From an uncultured Clostridia bacterium (GTDB lineage: Bacteria > Bacillota > Clostridia > Christensenellales > Borkfalkiaceae), in assembly GCA_944341075.1 (NCBI GenBank), contig CALVLV010000022.1, positions 1 through 34,400 on the forward strand: a stretch of 34,400 nt of DNA, given 5' to 3'. The notes below the pieces were generated by a model. The model was not told where the DNA came from and did no database searches. It saw nothing but the letters and a program-made list of their open reading frames with translations. Position 1 is the first letter of the stretch, and each line of letters opens with the position of its first letter. A program made the translations under genes and the position numbers. This document shows, one piece after another, positions 13,690 to 21,879 of this stretch.

Positions 13690-14625
13690 TTGAAATTTGA
13701 CATCTTTGTAGATTCATCGGCAAACCTTACCGAAGAGATGATAGCAAAAAGCAACATCAAGGTAATACCCTATGTATGCACGTGCGACGGCGAGCAGGTG
13801 ATATGCTACACCAACGGCATACCTTTTTCGCAGGCGGCGCACAAATTTTATTCGGCGATGGAGCGCGGGGCGGACGTTTCGACCTCGCTGATATCTTCAG
13901 AACGCATTGCGGCGGCCTTTGAACCTTCGCTGAAAGAGGGCAAAGACGTGCTTATGATAACCATATCTTCGCAGGTGAGCGGCACAAACCACCAGGCAGA
14001 ACTTGCTGCGCAGGAACTTATGGAAAAGTACCCCGAAAGGCGCGTATATATAGCCGATTCGGCCAATTCGGGCTTCGGCGAAGGCCTGCTTGCCGTTCAG
14101 GCGGCAAGGCTGCGCGGGCTTGGCGAGGACGCCTACACCTGCTACAAGTGGCTTGAGGGCAACAAGTTCAGGCTGAACTCTTACTTTACCGTGGCAGACC
14201 TTAAGTACCTTAAAAAGGGCGGCAGAATATCTTCTGCCGTGGCAATTGCGGGCACTCTTTTGAACATCAAGCCCATTTTAAAGGCCGACGGCAACGGAAA
14301 AATTTCTATGTGCGGAAAGGTGCGCGGCAGAAAGAAGTCGGTTGCCGAGCTTGCCGAATGCTATAAGAAATATGCGGTGTTCCCCGAGGGGCACACCGTG
14401 GCGATAAGCCACTGCAACTGCGAAGAGGACGCGCTTGCGCTTGCCGAGCTGGTGCGCGGCATGGGCGCGGAAGAAATAACCATAGAATACTTTGACATTG
14501 TAAGCGGCGCGCATGTGGGCCCCGGCTCGCTGGGACTGTTCTTTATAGGCAAAGACAGGCGCGGCGAAAGCGCCGCCTCCGCCGAAAAGAAGGCGGCAGG
14601 CAAAAAGGTACGCGCCGAAAACTGA
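13690..14625 (+). CDS. DegV family fatty-acid-binding protein
   Basis: The protein has about 311 residues. An in-frame TTG exists at 13672, but AGGAGA at 13678-13683 lies six nucleotides before the TTG at 13690. That start gives the family-typical KFDIFVDSSANLTEEMI. DegV features follow: TSLISSERI, then MITISSQVSGTNHQAEL, YIADSANSGFGEGLL, and YLKKGGRISSAVAIAGTLL. These form the two-lobed fold that holds a fatty acid; relatives (FakB) present the fatty acid to the FakA kinase for phospholipid synthesis. No fakA is in the window. A Lys/Ala-rich tail of about 20 residues is extra. The gene is monocistronic. Confidence 0.9.
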   Translation: MKFDIFVDSSANLTEEMIAKSNIKVIPYVCTCDGEQVICYTNGIPFSQAAHKFYSAMERGADVSTSLISSERIAAAFEPSLKEGKDVLMITISSQVSGTNHQAELAAQELMEKYPERRVYIADSANSGFGEGLLAVQAARLRGLGEDAYTCYKWLEGNKFRLNSYFTVADLKYLKKGGRISSAVAIAGTLLNIKPILKADGNGKISMCGKVRGRKKSVAELAECYKKYAVFPEGHTVAISHCNCEEDALALAELVRGMGAEEITIEYFDIVSGAHVGPGSLGLFFIGKDRRGESAASAEKKAAGKKVRAEN

Positions 14626-14657
14626 TTGCGACTACACTACTCCTAATAAAAACTTGG

Positions 14658-14693
14658 ACTGCCGCCGCGCAACTTTTGTTGCGCGGCGGCAGT
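14658..14693 (-). terminator. Terminator of the DeoC-like gene
   Basis: A 15-bp perfect stem (ACTGCCGCCGCGCAA and its complement) with a 6-nt loop lies about 110 nt beyond the minus-strand stop. On the minus strand it is followed by CCAAGTTTTTATT. On the plus strand there is no T run, though it could still slow polymerase leaving degV. Confidence 0.75.
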
Positions 14694-14802
14694 TCCGTCA
14701 AACCATTAAATTTACATAAAGAAATTGAATTCGGGCGCGCAAAAAAGGTGGCGGCAACAAAGCACTATGCCGCCGCGGCGCGGCAGACCATGCGGGCGGA
14801 AG

Positions 14803-15561
14803 TTATTTTTCTGCCACAGAGAGTATTGCGCGCGCAAGCTCCACCGCCGAAGCGCTGCCTACAAGCTCGGCGCCGCACTCTAAAAGCGTGGCTATCCTGC
14901 CTGGGTTTTCGGCACCGTCGGCCTTTATAACGGCGCGGCTTTTAAGCGCGGCATGCGCCGCCTTTACCTCCTCTTCATCTGCTCCGCAGCCGAACGCAGT
15001 CCCCGCCATGCGCACGCACGTTATGCCGCATTCGCACACCACCGAACACAGTTTGGCAAGCTCCTGCGGGGTGAGCAGGGGGCTTTCTATATTTATCCTT
15101 AAAAGCGACTTGCCCGCCGCCCGCCTCAGCTTTTTAAGCTCGCGCTTGACATACGCCCAGTTGCCCTCCTTTACGGCGGGCAGGGGCGCAGAAATTTCGG
15201 CAACCGCGGCGCCGTCGTGCAAGGCGCGCCTTATCTGCCGCACTTTTACGTCGGTTGTATCGGTGCCACCCCAAGGCGAGAGTGCCGCCACTATTTTAAG
15301 CGAAGACGACTTGCCAAGAAAGTCGGCGCACGGGCGCACCATGCAGGGCGTTACGCTTACGCCGCCTATGCCGCACTTTTCCGCCTCCCTTAAGGCACGG
15401 CGCAGAGAGGCACGCTCGGTTACGGCCTGTTCTGCCGAAAGTTCCAGCCTTGAGATAACTGCCCGCGCTTCGGCCACGCGCTTGCGGCGCTTGAACTCTT
15501 CAAATTCCTGCCGCTCCTGCAGCGATATTACGCCGCCCGACTGTTCGTGCTCACTTTCCAT
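14803..15561 (-). CDS. DeoC-like aldolase-fold protein lacking the Schiff-base lysine
   Basis: The protein has about 252 residues. An upstream GTG at 15570 is possible, but GAGGGG lies eight nucleotides before the ATG at 15561. An N-terminal charged helix of about 60 residues precedes a TIM-barrel resembling deoxyribose-phosphate aldolase: GIGGVSVTPCMVRPCADFL, GAAVAEISAPLPAVKEGNW, LLRINIESPLLTPQELAKL, CVRMAGTAFG, AVIKADGAENPG. Aligned by eye to E. coli DeoC, the catalytic Lys167 of FIKTSTG is Arg184 here, Asp102 of EVDVV is Glu122, and Lys201 is retained as Lys213. Normal aldolase chemistry is therefore doubtful. It may bind a sugar phosphate or catalyse something else. It stands alone, divergent from the small membrane protein gene. 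Confidence 0.72.
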   Translation of the reverse strand: MESEHEQSGGVISLQERQEFEEFKRRKRVAEARAVISRLELSAEQAVTERASLRRALREAEKCGIGGVSVTPCMVRPCADFLGKSSSLKIVAALSPWGGTDTTDVKVRQIRRALHDGAAVAEISAPLPAVKEGNWAYVKRELKKLRRAAGKSLLRINIESPLLTPQELAKLCSVVCECGITCVRMAGTAFGCGADEEEVKAAHAALKSRAVIKADGAENPGRIATLLECGAELVGSASAVELARAILSVAEK

Positions 15562-15655
15562 AAAAATCACCCCTCTTTTAAAAATTCGATATTGTATTGC
15601 ATTATTCCCCCGTTAAACACAAAATATACCGCCGTGCGCGCAATATAATGTGGCT

Positions 15656-15916
15656 ATGGAAGCGATAGGAATACTTTACCTTGCAATACTTTTTGTTGCC
15701 TGTTTTGTTGCGGTACATGCGGCAAAACTTGCGTGGATAGGCTTTAAAAGCGTGCGCGCCGCAAAGGCAAAGCCGCGCGAAGAGCAGAAGCCCGAGCAAA
15801 AGAAGGAAGAAAAAAAGCCGCCCGAGCCCGTATATTATATAGTGGAAAAAAAGCGCAAGCGCGCCAAGGCGGACTATTCTGCCCCGCGCGAGATAAAGTT
15901 CCGCGATGACAGGTAG
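15656..15916 (+). CDS. Small single-pass membrane protein of unknown function
   Basis: This protein has 86 residues. One membrane segment (about 3-25, ILYLAILFVACFVAVHAA) is followed by a very basic and Glu/Pro-rich cytoplasmic tail containing PEPVYYIVEKKRKR and ending near REIKFRDDR. No domain is recognised. There is no ribosome site. A TATAAT box at 15644-15649 ends six nucleotides before the ATG, which would make the mRNA leaderless, though I find no matching -35 box. A GTG two codons earlier is the alternative start. It diverges from the DeoC-like gene. Confidence 0.65.
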   Translation: MEAIGILYLAILFVACFVAVHAAKLAWIGFKSVRAAKAKPREEQKPEQKKEEKKPPEPVYYIVEKKRKRAKADYSAPREIKFRDDR

Positions 15917-16019
15917 CCGGGTGCCGATAGTTTGACCCGGCCGTTAGCAGCGGTTTGCCGCGCGTGAGCCGCATGTTTTTTAGCAGCAGCGGCTGCACGC
16001 AACATGATATAACGGAAAA

Positions 16020-16055
16020 ACGGGGCGCTGCGCAAAATTTTGCGCGGCGCCCCGT
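16020..16055 (-). terminator. Terminator of the uL15-like membrane protein gene
   Basis: A near-perfect 36-nt palindrome (ACGGGGCGC...GCGCCCCGT, AATT centre, one G-T pair) starts 34 nt beyond the minus-strand stop. On the minus strand it runs into TTTTTCC. It may also end transcripts of the small plus-strand gene. Confidence 0.8.
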
Positions 16056-16088
16056 ACATCTTATATTATTTTATTCAGGCAGGCACAT

Positions 16089-17465
16089 TCATGCCTTTTT
16101 GTTGCGTATGGCCCTGCCGCCCGTGAGCACTATCATCTTTACGGCCTCAAGCGAAAAGTCGTCTGCAACAACTATGAGCGGCTTTGAAAGCGTGCCGCGC
16201 GCAAGCACCTTTATGTAGGTGACGTTTTTGGCAACGTAGGGCACGCGCTTTTTTATCTCTTCCAGCGTGACCTTTTCGCCCTCTTCAAAGAACTGCCCCA
16301 GCGTATCTATGTTGATTATGCCCGACTTTGACTTATCTGACAGCGTTTCGCCCTGCTGAACGCGCAACTTTGCCCTGTCGTCGGCCATAAGGCCGCCCAC
16401 ATCGGCAGCGCTGACTTCTTCAAGCTCGTCGTCATCGTCGTCTTCAAAATCCTCGCCCTCGAAATCGTCGTCGTCCTCAAACTCCTCTTCCACAAGCGGC
16501 TGTTCGCCGTTTTCTGCGGGGAGAGCCACCTCCTGGAAGCTTACTATCTTTATAAGCCCCTCCTCTACCAGCGCCTGCGTATCTTTGTAGGGAATGAGCG
16601 AAAAGTCCTCTTCCTCGTGCCCCGAAGGTTCGGCTGCTTCAAACAGCTTAGCTATAAGCTCCTTTGCGTAGCGGCAGCGCCTGTCGTTTTTTATTCGGTA
16701 TAACAGAGGCGTGCCCGCAAACTTTGCATAGCGCGACATGTCGTCTACTATATATTTGCTTTCGGAATAGTCTGCGGGGTCGAGCGCAAGACACAGGCAG
16801 AGCGTTTTGCCGCGTATTACGAATTTTGCCACCGACGGGCGGCCGTAGCGGAAAGATTCGTGCCGCCAGCTTACGCGCGGCGCCACCTTTGCATAGGCGA
16901 GCAATGCGTTTTTCAGCTGTGAATAGTAGCGCTTTACCTTTTCATCTGCCTGTATCAGCTTTGCCGAAAAACTGCGGTTGTAGCGGTACCTTATGAACAT
17001 GCCCGGGCGGGGCTTTATAAACGTTACGCGCCCCTGCCCTGCATACTTTTCAAGCTCCTCCCGCTGTTCGGCTGTGAGCGGCGCAGGCTGTTCGACTGTA
17101 AGCGGAGCGGGCTGCCGTATGGACGAATTATCGCCGACTGCAGAACTTTCCGCCGCAGGCATGGGCTTTGCAATACCTGCCGCGGGGGCATTTGTTTCGG
17201 CGGCTACAGCATTTTCTTCATGCGCAGCAGCATTTTCTTCGGGCACAGGTTCGGCCGGCGCAAGCCCGGGCGAAGCAGTGCCTTGCATTGCGGCAGGCTG
17301 CCCGCCGCGGCGTGCCCTTTTTCTGCGCGCTCTGACGCAGCATGCTATTATTACTATTACGGCTATGGCCGCAACTACAGCGCCCGCTATTATGAGTACG
17401 GTTGTAAGGTTTTCCCTTAAATAGTCAAGGGCGTCGGAAAGCACCGAGAGCAAAAAATTTTTCAT
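16089..17465 (-). CDS. Membrane-anchored protein with a ribosomal uL15-like C-terminal domain
   Basis: This 458-residue protein has an N-terminal membrane segment at 21-43 and a stop-transfer of basic residues. A low-complexity Ala/Glu/Pro linker covers about 55-140. A conserved-looking domain spans about 150-275, with FIRYRYNRSFSAKLIQ, RVSWRHESFRYGRPSVAKF, IRGKTLCLCLALDP and LYRIKNDRRCRYAKEL. A very acidic patch follows at 325-350. The last 75 residues (GIINIDTLGQFF, VTLEEIKKR, IKVLARGTLSKPLIVVADDF, AVKMIVLTGG) resemble the C-terminal half of ribosomal protein uL15. It cannot be the normal uL15. The function is unknown; RNA or ribosome contact at the membrane is a guess. AGGA precedes the ATG, and the gene stands alone. 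Confidence 0.75.
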   Translation of the reverse strand: MKNFLLSVLSDALDYLRENLTTVLIIAGAVVAAIAVIVIIACCVRARRKRARRGGQPAAMQGTASPGLAPAEPVPEENAAAHEENAVAAETNAPAAGIAKPMPAAESSAVGDNSSIRQPAPLTVEQPAPLTAEQREELEKYAGQGRVTFIKPRPGMFIRYRYNRSFSAKLIQADEKVKRYYSQLKNALLAYAKVAPRVSWRHESFRYGRPSVAKFVIRGKTLCLCLALDPADYSESKYIVDDMSRYAKFAGTPLLYRIKNDRRCRYAKELIAKLFEAAEPSGHEEEDFSLIPYKDTQALVEEGLIKIVSFQEVALPAENGEQPLVEEEFEDDDDFEGEDFEDDDDDELEEVSAADVGGLMADDRAKLRVQQGETLSDKSKSGIINIDTLGQFFEEGEKVTLEEIKKRVPYVAKNVTYIKVLARGTLSKPLIVVADDFSLEAVKMIVLTGGRAIRNKKA

Positions 17466-17740
17466 GATATCCTGCCGCCATTAAGACGGCACCCCCTTTA
17501 TTAATTATTCCGGCGGCAAAAAATGCAATAAATTTTTGTTTTTATATTATCGGCATACGATCCGCCACCGCACATTTCACTTTAGATTATACATATATGC
17601 CATCCATTTGTCAATAGCGTATCAGATATTTATATATTTATCCCATAGGCAAAAAGGCAGCGCAAAATTCAATTTTTTGCATTTTTTATTAATTATTCAA
17701 TTAAAAAACATATTTTTTAATACAAAAAGGGCGCAAAATT
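17466..17740. other. Gene-free AT-rich spacer
   Basis: This is the first part of the 363-bp gap between the uL15-like gene and the bL9 gene. It is AT-rich with many A and T runs. I see no gene, repeat or clear promoter in it. Confidence 0.6.
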
Positions 17741-17769
17741 ACAGGCCGCGGAAAGCTTCCGCGGCCTGT
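17741..17769 (-). terminator. Terminator of the bL9 gene
   Basis: A perfect 13-bp stem (ACAGGCCGCGGAA and its complement) with a 3-nt loop lies 60 nt beyond the stop. It is flanked by AATTTT on the minus side and AAAAAT on the plus side. Confidence 0.75.
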
Positions 17770-17828
17770 AAAAATACTTTAAGTTTAAACATGGTGCCGC
17801 CTGCACCGCGGCACGGCATTGAAGCCAC

Positions 17829-18278
17829 TCAGGCAGATACAGCCTCTACCCTGACGGCTATTTTGACGTTGACGCCTTCGAACAGGCGAAGTTCCACTTC
17901 GTATTCGCCCGCCTCGCGCAGGGGAGATGAAAGCACTATCTTCTTTTTATCAACGGCATAGCCCGCGTCTGCAAGCGACGAAGATATGTCTGCCGCAGTG
18001 ACCGAACCGAACAGCCTGCCGCCCGCGCCAGCCTTTACCTTTACGGTAAACTTTTTGCCCTTGAGCTGCGATGCTACCTCGCGCGCGGCCTTGAGCTCTT
18101 CGGCCTTGTGGAAGTCGGCGGCCGCCTTTTTCTGGGCGATGTCGTTGATTTTTACGGCGGTGGCCTGTTCGGCATAGCCGCCCTTTATAAGGTAATTGCG
18201 GGCGTAGCTGTCGGATACGTCTACCACGTCGCCCTTTTTGCCCTGTCCCTTCACGTCTTTTAAAAGTATAACGCGCAT
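17829..18278 (-). CDS. rplI: Large ribosomal subunit protein bL9
   Basis: This 149-residue protein has the normal bL9 length. The N-terminal domain MRVILLKDVKGQGKKGDVVDVSDSYARNYLI is diagnostic, and its continuation RNYLIKGGYAEQAT is typical. A long connecting helix (about 40-75) follows, then the C-terminal domain with KAGAGGRLFGSVTAADIS. It binds 23S rRNA near the L1 stalk base. The gene is not next to rpsF, rpsR or dnaB. It has its own perfect-consensus promoter, an 80-nt leader with a GC-rich hairpin potential, a strong AAAAAGGAG ribosome site, and its own terminator. Confidence 0.97.
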   Translation of the reverse strand: MRVILLKDVKGQGKKGDVVDVSDSYARNYLIKGGYAEQATAVKINDIAQKKAAADFHKAEELKAAREVASQLKGKKFTVKVKAGAGGRLFGSVTAADISSSLADAGYAVDKKKIVLSSPLREAGEYEVELRLFEGVNVKIAVRVEAVSA

Positions 18279-18367
18279 ATGTGCACTCCTTTTTGGCCGA
18301 ACGCCCGCCGCAGCGCCGCACGCGCGGCATAAAAAAGCGGGCAGTTGGCACCTTTGCTGTTTAGATA

Positions 18368-18396
18368 ATTATAAGCCGTTTTGCGCGTTTTGTCAA
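18368..18396 (-). promoter_or_regulatory. Consensus promoter of rplI
   Basis: On the minus strand TTGACA (18391-18396) and TATAAT (18368-18373) are 17 nt apart, a perfect match to the sigma70 consensus. The leader to the ATG at 18278 is about 80 nt and contains GC-rich inverted sequence at about 18300-18335. Confidence 0.9.
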
Positions 18397-18485
18397 CAGC
18401 GGCAGGCAAAATAGAGCGGCATTATGGCGCGTTTTTAGCAAATGCGGCCGTTTTGCCGCATAAAATAAGCAGAACGAGCGCATAC

Positions 18486-18512
18486 TGCTATAAAACGGGC
18501 AAATTTTGCCCG
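18486..18512 (+). promoter_or_regulatory. Extended -10 promoter and leader hairpin of the DUF1540 gene
   Basis: TGCTATAAA (18486-18494) is an extended -10 box without a clear -35. It is followed by a small palindrome GGGCAAATTTTGCCC (18497-18511) that ends one base before the GCAGGAGGA ribosome site. The hairpin would start at about the first transcribed base and may protect the 5' end or shade the ribosome site. Confidence 0.4.
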
Positions 18513-18529
18513 CAGGAGGACATATTTTT

Positions 18530-18679
18530 ATGATGGATAACGTAAATAAGGGCGTAGCCTGCGACGTCAGGAACTGCAAGTACAATTCCGAGGGCATGAA
18601 CTGCATGCTCAATAAGATCCGGGTAGGCTGCGGCAACGAACAGTGCACCTGCTGCGAAAGCTTTGCTGAGAGAAACTGA
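18530..18679 (+). CDS. DUF1540 small cysteine-rich protein
   Basis: This is a 49-residue protein starting at ATG 18530, with a second ATG directly after. AGGAGGA at 18514-18520 lies nine nucleotides upstream. Residues include GVACDVRNCKYNSEGM, NCMLNKIRVGCG, and CTCCESF. The arrangement of seven cysteines (C..CNC, C, C...C.CC) fits the DUF1540 family, probably a small metal-binding protein common in Clostridia and often repeated in tandem. The function is unknown. A bidirectional terminator follows 46 nt after the stop. Confidence 0.88.
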   Translation: MMDNVNKGVACDVRNCKYNSEGMNCMLNKIRVGCGNEQCTCCESFAERN

Positions 18680-18725
18680 AAGGATGGCAATTAGCCGTAA
18701 ACCGCACATAGCGGTCAACTGAAAA

Positions 18726-18753
18726 ATGGGCGCGCTTACACAAGCGCGCCCAT
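18726..18753. terminator. Bidirectional terminator between DUF1540 and the CvpA-like gene
   Basis: A 12-bp stem (ATGGGCGCGCTT / AAGCGCGCCCAT) with loop ACAC has five A on the left and five T on the right. It ends the plus-strand DUF1540 transcript and the minus-strand CvpA-like transcript (stop at 18791). Confidence 0.92.
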
Positions 18754-18790
18754 TTTTATATAATATTATGTATGGGAAAACCTTGATACA

Positions 18791-19996
18791 TCACTTGAAC
18801 CACCCGCGCACGGGCAGGTCGGCTATAAATTCAAGCTCATTTAAGGGGTTGTGCGAATAGAAAACCGAGGCTATGGCAACGGGCTTTGACTGCCCGTCTG
18901 CAGTGTAGAACATGTATCTGTTGAATACGTCCATAAACGAGAGGTCGTTTATGCTCCACAGCACCGCGCCGACAAACAGCAAAACGGCGCACACTACGGC
19001 GAACGCCACCACGGCGCCGAACACGCCGTCTACCGTGCTGAACGCCTTGCCTTCCCTTGCCCTGCCTATAATGCCCGAAACAACGCAGCCGATTATGATG
19101 ACCACGATGAGCAGCACTATGAACAGCGCGCCGCAAAGCACTGCCTGCCCGACCTGAGCCGAAGTTATTTCGATGCCGACGTCGGCGGCGTACTCAACCA
19201 GACTGCCTGCTATACCTGCAAGCAGGCCGTCTGCAAGGCTCTGCCCTGCCTGTGCAAACGAATCCACGTTGAACGCCAGCCAGTAAGAAAGATACCCAGC
19301 CCCGGCAATCAGTGCCAAAACAGCTATCACCCACAGCACGCTTACCACTCCCGAACGGAAGCCGCACCTTATTGCAAGGAACAAAATGCCTATAGCAAGG
19401 GCGTCCATTACGAATTTAGAAAAGAACTTCCACGCGCCGCTTTGGTACACGGCGGAGAGCTTTTCGGTGACGAAGGGCAGCTGGGTCAAATCGAGCACGA
19501 AAAACACTATCAGCGCCGCCATGCCGAAGATGACGGCGGCCTTTATTACAAGCGTTACCGCGCCGCATATTCTGTTGGCAACGCCCGCACCGCCGCACTT
19601 TTCGGGGAACTTGCGCTTGGTAAGCACCTTATACGCCTTGCGGTCGCCCGTCTCTACGGCGTCGAGTATCTGCAGGGTGTTCTCCTCCCTGTCGCCGTAC
19701 TGCTCGTAATAAGAGCGCTTGCGCGCCGCCGCCATAGACTTTTCTATGGCCGACTTTGCCCGCAACGACACAAAGGCAAACAGCAGTATGAAAACCACCG
19801 CGGTGCCCACCTTGAGGGCGGCCGCCCAGCGGTCTTCCATGCCGGAAAGGTCGGCAAGCGAATATATGAGCACCGTTAAAATTACGGTGAACAAGTACTC
19901 GGTTGCCCACGTCTTTGTTTTGGTGTAGCCCTTTACAAGGCCGACCACAAGCGCTATTACAAATATGAGCGCCGCTGCTATTATTGCGTATACCAT
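18791..19996 (-). CDS. Polytopic membrane protein, CvpA-like
   Basis: The protein has about 401 residues. An upstream ATG at 20065 is in frame, but GGAGGAG lies four nucleotides before the ATG at 19996, giving MVYAIIAAALIFVIALVVGL. The arrangement resembles CvpA-type proteins: a first segment followed by GLVKGYTKTKTWATEYL, several more membrane segments (about nine or ten in all), and a late IIGRAREGKAFSTVDGVFGAVVAFAVV, similar to the 'ldr..g...G...G' end of CvpA. The middle (about residues 80-130) is a charged cytoplasmic loop with AARKRSYYEQYGDREENT. CvpA relatives are tied to envelope stress and export; the assignment is by pattern only. Confidence 0.6.
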   Translation of the reverse strand: MVYAIIAAALIFVIALVVGLVKGYTKTKTWATEYLFTVILTVLIYSLADLSGMEDRWAAALKVGTAVVFILLFAFVSLRAKSAIEKSMAAARKRSYYEQYGDREENTLQILDAVETGDRKAYKVLTKRKFPEKCGGAGVANRICGAVTLVIKAAVIFGMAALIVFFVLDLTQLPFVTEKLSAVYQSGAWKFFSKFVMDALAIGILFLAIRCGFRSGVVSVLWVIAVLALIAGAGYLSYWLAFNVDSFAQAGQSLADGLLAGIAGSLVEYAADVGIEITSAQVGQAVLCGALFIVLLIVVIIIGCVVSGIIGRAREGKAFSTVDGVFGAVVAFAVVCAVLLFVGAVLWSINDLSFMDVFNRYMFYTADGQSKPVAIASVFYSHNPLNELEFIADLPVRGWFK

Positions 19997-20147
19997 AAAA
20001 CTCCTCCGCCCCGCAAACACGGGGGATATGTGGGGCATGCGCGGGCGGACTGCGCCGCGCAACATGCCGCCGTTGCGTTTTATTTTCTGCCTGTATTATA
20101 TTACTGCCCGCAGGCCCGCACGCATGCGCGTGTGCGCCGCACAGACA

Positions 20148-21815
20148 TTATTTATTGAAACTGTCTTTAAGCGAAACTATCTCCGAAAGTATCAGCCTGC
20201 CGCCCTGGGTGCACTTTTTATAGTAGCCCGTGCGCAGCAACTGGAAGGGCTTATCTTCCTCCGCTTCGGCAAGGCAAGGTTCGGCCTTGCCCTCAAAGAT
20301 ATGCTCGCTGTCGTAGTTCAGCCTTTCGGCGTAGTCCTGATCGGGGTACTGTTCGTCCTTTAAAAGCTGTTCGTACTGTCTGAACTCGGCGTCAACCCCG
20401 TACTTTGCGTCCACCCACTGTATAACGCCCTTGGCCTTTACCGCGCAGGGAAGGTCGCTGCCGCTCCTGCTCTCGGGGAAGTAGGTGCACTTGAGTTCGG
20501 TCACGTTGCCGTTTTCGTCCTGCACCGCCTCGTCGCAGCGGACGATATACGCGCCCTTAAGGCGCACGGTGCCGCCCACGGTCAGACGCTTGTATTTGGG
20601 CGGGGGAACGAGGGCGAAGTCGTCGCGCCCGATATATACGGTGCCCGTGAACTTTATGTTCCTTGTGCCGCTTTCTGGCTTTAAGGGGTTGATTTCAAAT
20701 GAAAGCTCCTCCTCGCCCTGATAGTTGGTGATGGTGAGCTTGAGCGGATCTACCACCGCCATTGCGCGCCCGGCGTTTTCGTTGAGGTAGTCGCGCACGC
20801 AGCTGTCCAGCTGGGCGGCGTTTACAACGGCGTATGCCTTTGCCACGCCCACGTCAGTGACGAATTTTTTGAGCGCCTCGGGCGGAACGCCCCTGTTTTT
20901 AAGGCCTGCAAGCGTGGGCATGCGGGGGTCGTCCCAGCCCCTTACAACGCCTTCGTCCACCAGCTTTTTAAGGTAGCGCTTTGACATGAGCGTGTTGGTT
21001 ATATTAAGCCTTGCAAACTCTATCTGGCGGGGTACGGGGGCTGGAAAGCCCGCCTTTTCTATCACCCAGTCGTACAGCGGGCGGTGATTTTCAAATTCAA
21101 GCGAGCACAGCGAGTGGGTTATGCCCTCTATCGCGTCCGATATGGGGTGGGCGAAGTCGTACATGGGGTAGATGCACCACTTGTCGCCCTGACGGTAGTG
21201 GGGAACGTGCGCTATGCGGTAGATGACGGGATCGCGCATGTTTATGTTGGGCGACGACATGTCTATCTTTGCGCGCAGCACCTTTGCGCCGTCGGGGTAT
21301 ACGCCCGCCTTCATTTCGCGGAAGAGCTTTAAATTTTCTTCCACGCTCCTTTCTCTGTAGGGCGAGGGCGTGCCCGGCTCGGTCAGGGTGCCGCGGGTGG
21401 CCGTTATCTCCTCGGCCGAGAGGTCGCACACATAGGCGTTGCCGTCCATGATGTACTTTTCGGCTATTTCGTACAGCTTGTCGTAGTAGTCGGAGGCGAA
21501 CACAAGGCGGTCGTACTTAAGGCCCAGCCATTCAAGCGACTTAACAATGGCGTCTACATACTCATAGCTCTCCTTGGCGGGGTTGGTGTCGTCCATGCGA
21601 AGGTTTATTTCGCCGTGGTACTTTTCCTTTACGCCGAAGTTTATAAGCAGCGCCTTTACGTGGCCGATATGCAGGTACCCGTTAGGTTCGGGCGGAAAGC
21701 GCACGTGTATTTTGTTGCCTACGCTTTGAAACTTGCCTGCGGCAAGCTCTTCGTTGATGATCTGTTCTATAAAGTTCGAAGCTTCGGGTAATTGAATATT
21801 TTCTTTTTCTGCCAT
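20148..21815 (-). CDS. glnS: Glutamine-tRNA ligase
   Basis: This 555-residue class I synthetase has the GlnRS signature RFPPEPNGYLHIGHVKA (HIGH motif, about residues 40-56), LRMDDTNPAKESYEYV, the tRNA-acceptor region HPISDAIEGITHSLCSLEFE, and an MSK-type loop in NTLMSKRYL. The C-terminal beta-barrel anticodon-binding domains include TYFPESRSGSDLP. It charges tRNA-Gln directly. Most Bacillota instead use the Glu-tRNA-Gln amidotransferase route, so this is probably an inherited transfer shared by some gut Clostridia. No Shine-Dalgarno is visible. A TATATA lies ten nucleotides before the ATG, so the leader may be very short. No terminator is evident. Confidence 0.95.
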   Translation of the reverse strand: MAEKENIQLPEASNFIEQIINEELAAGKFQSVGNKIHVRFPPEPNGYLHIGHVKALLINFGVKEKYHGEINLRMDDTNPAKESYEYVDAIVKSLEWLGLKYDRLVFASDYYDKLYEIAEKYIMDGNAYVCDLSAEEITATRGTLTEPGTPSPYRERSVEENLKLFREMKAGVYPDGAKVLRAKIDMSSPNINMRDPVIYRIAHVPHYRQGDKWCIYPMYDFAHPISDAIEGITHSLCSLEFENHRPLYDWVIEKAGFPAPVPRQIEFARLNITNTLMSKRYLKKLVDEGVVRGWDDPRMPTLAGLKNRGVPPEALKKFVTDVGVAKAYAVVNAAQLDSCVRDYLNENAGRAMAVVDPLKLTITNYQGEEELSFEINPLKPESGTRNIKFTGTVYIGRDDFALVPPPKYKRLTVGGTVRLKGAYIVRCDEAVQDENGNVTELKCTYFPESRSGSDLPCAVKAKGVIQWVDAKYGVDAEFRQYEQLLKDEQYPDQDYAERLNYDSEHIFEGKAEPCLAEAEEDKPFQLLRTGYYKKCTQGGRLILSEIVSLKDSFNK

Positions 21816-21879
21816 AAAAATCAGATATATACCTTAAGAAAAATTTTTCTGAAATAATTAGCGTTGCAAGCAAGGTTTC

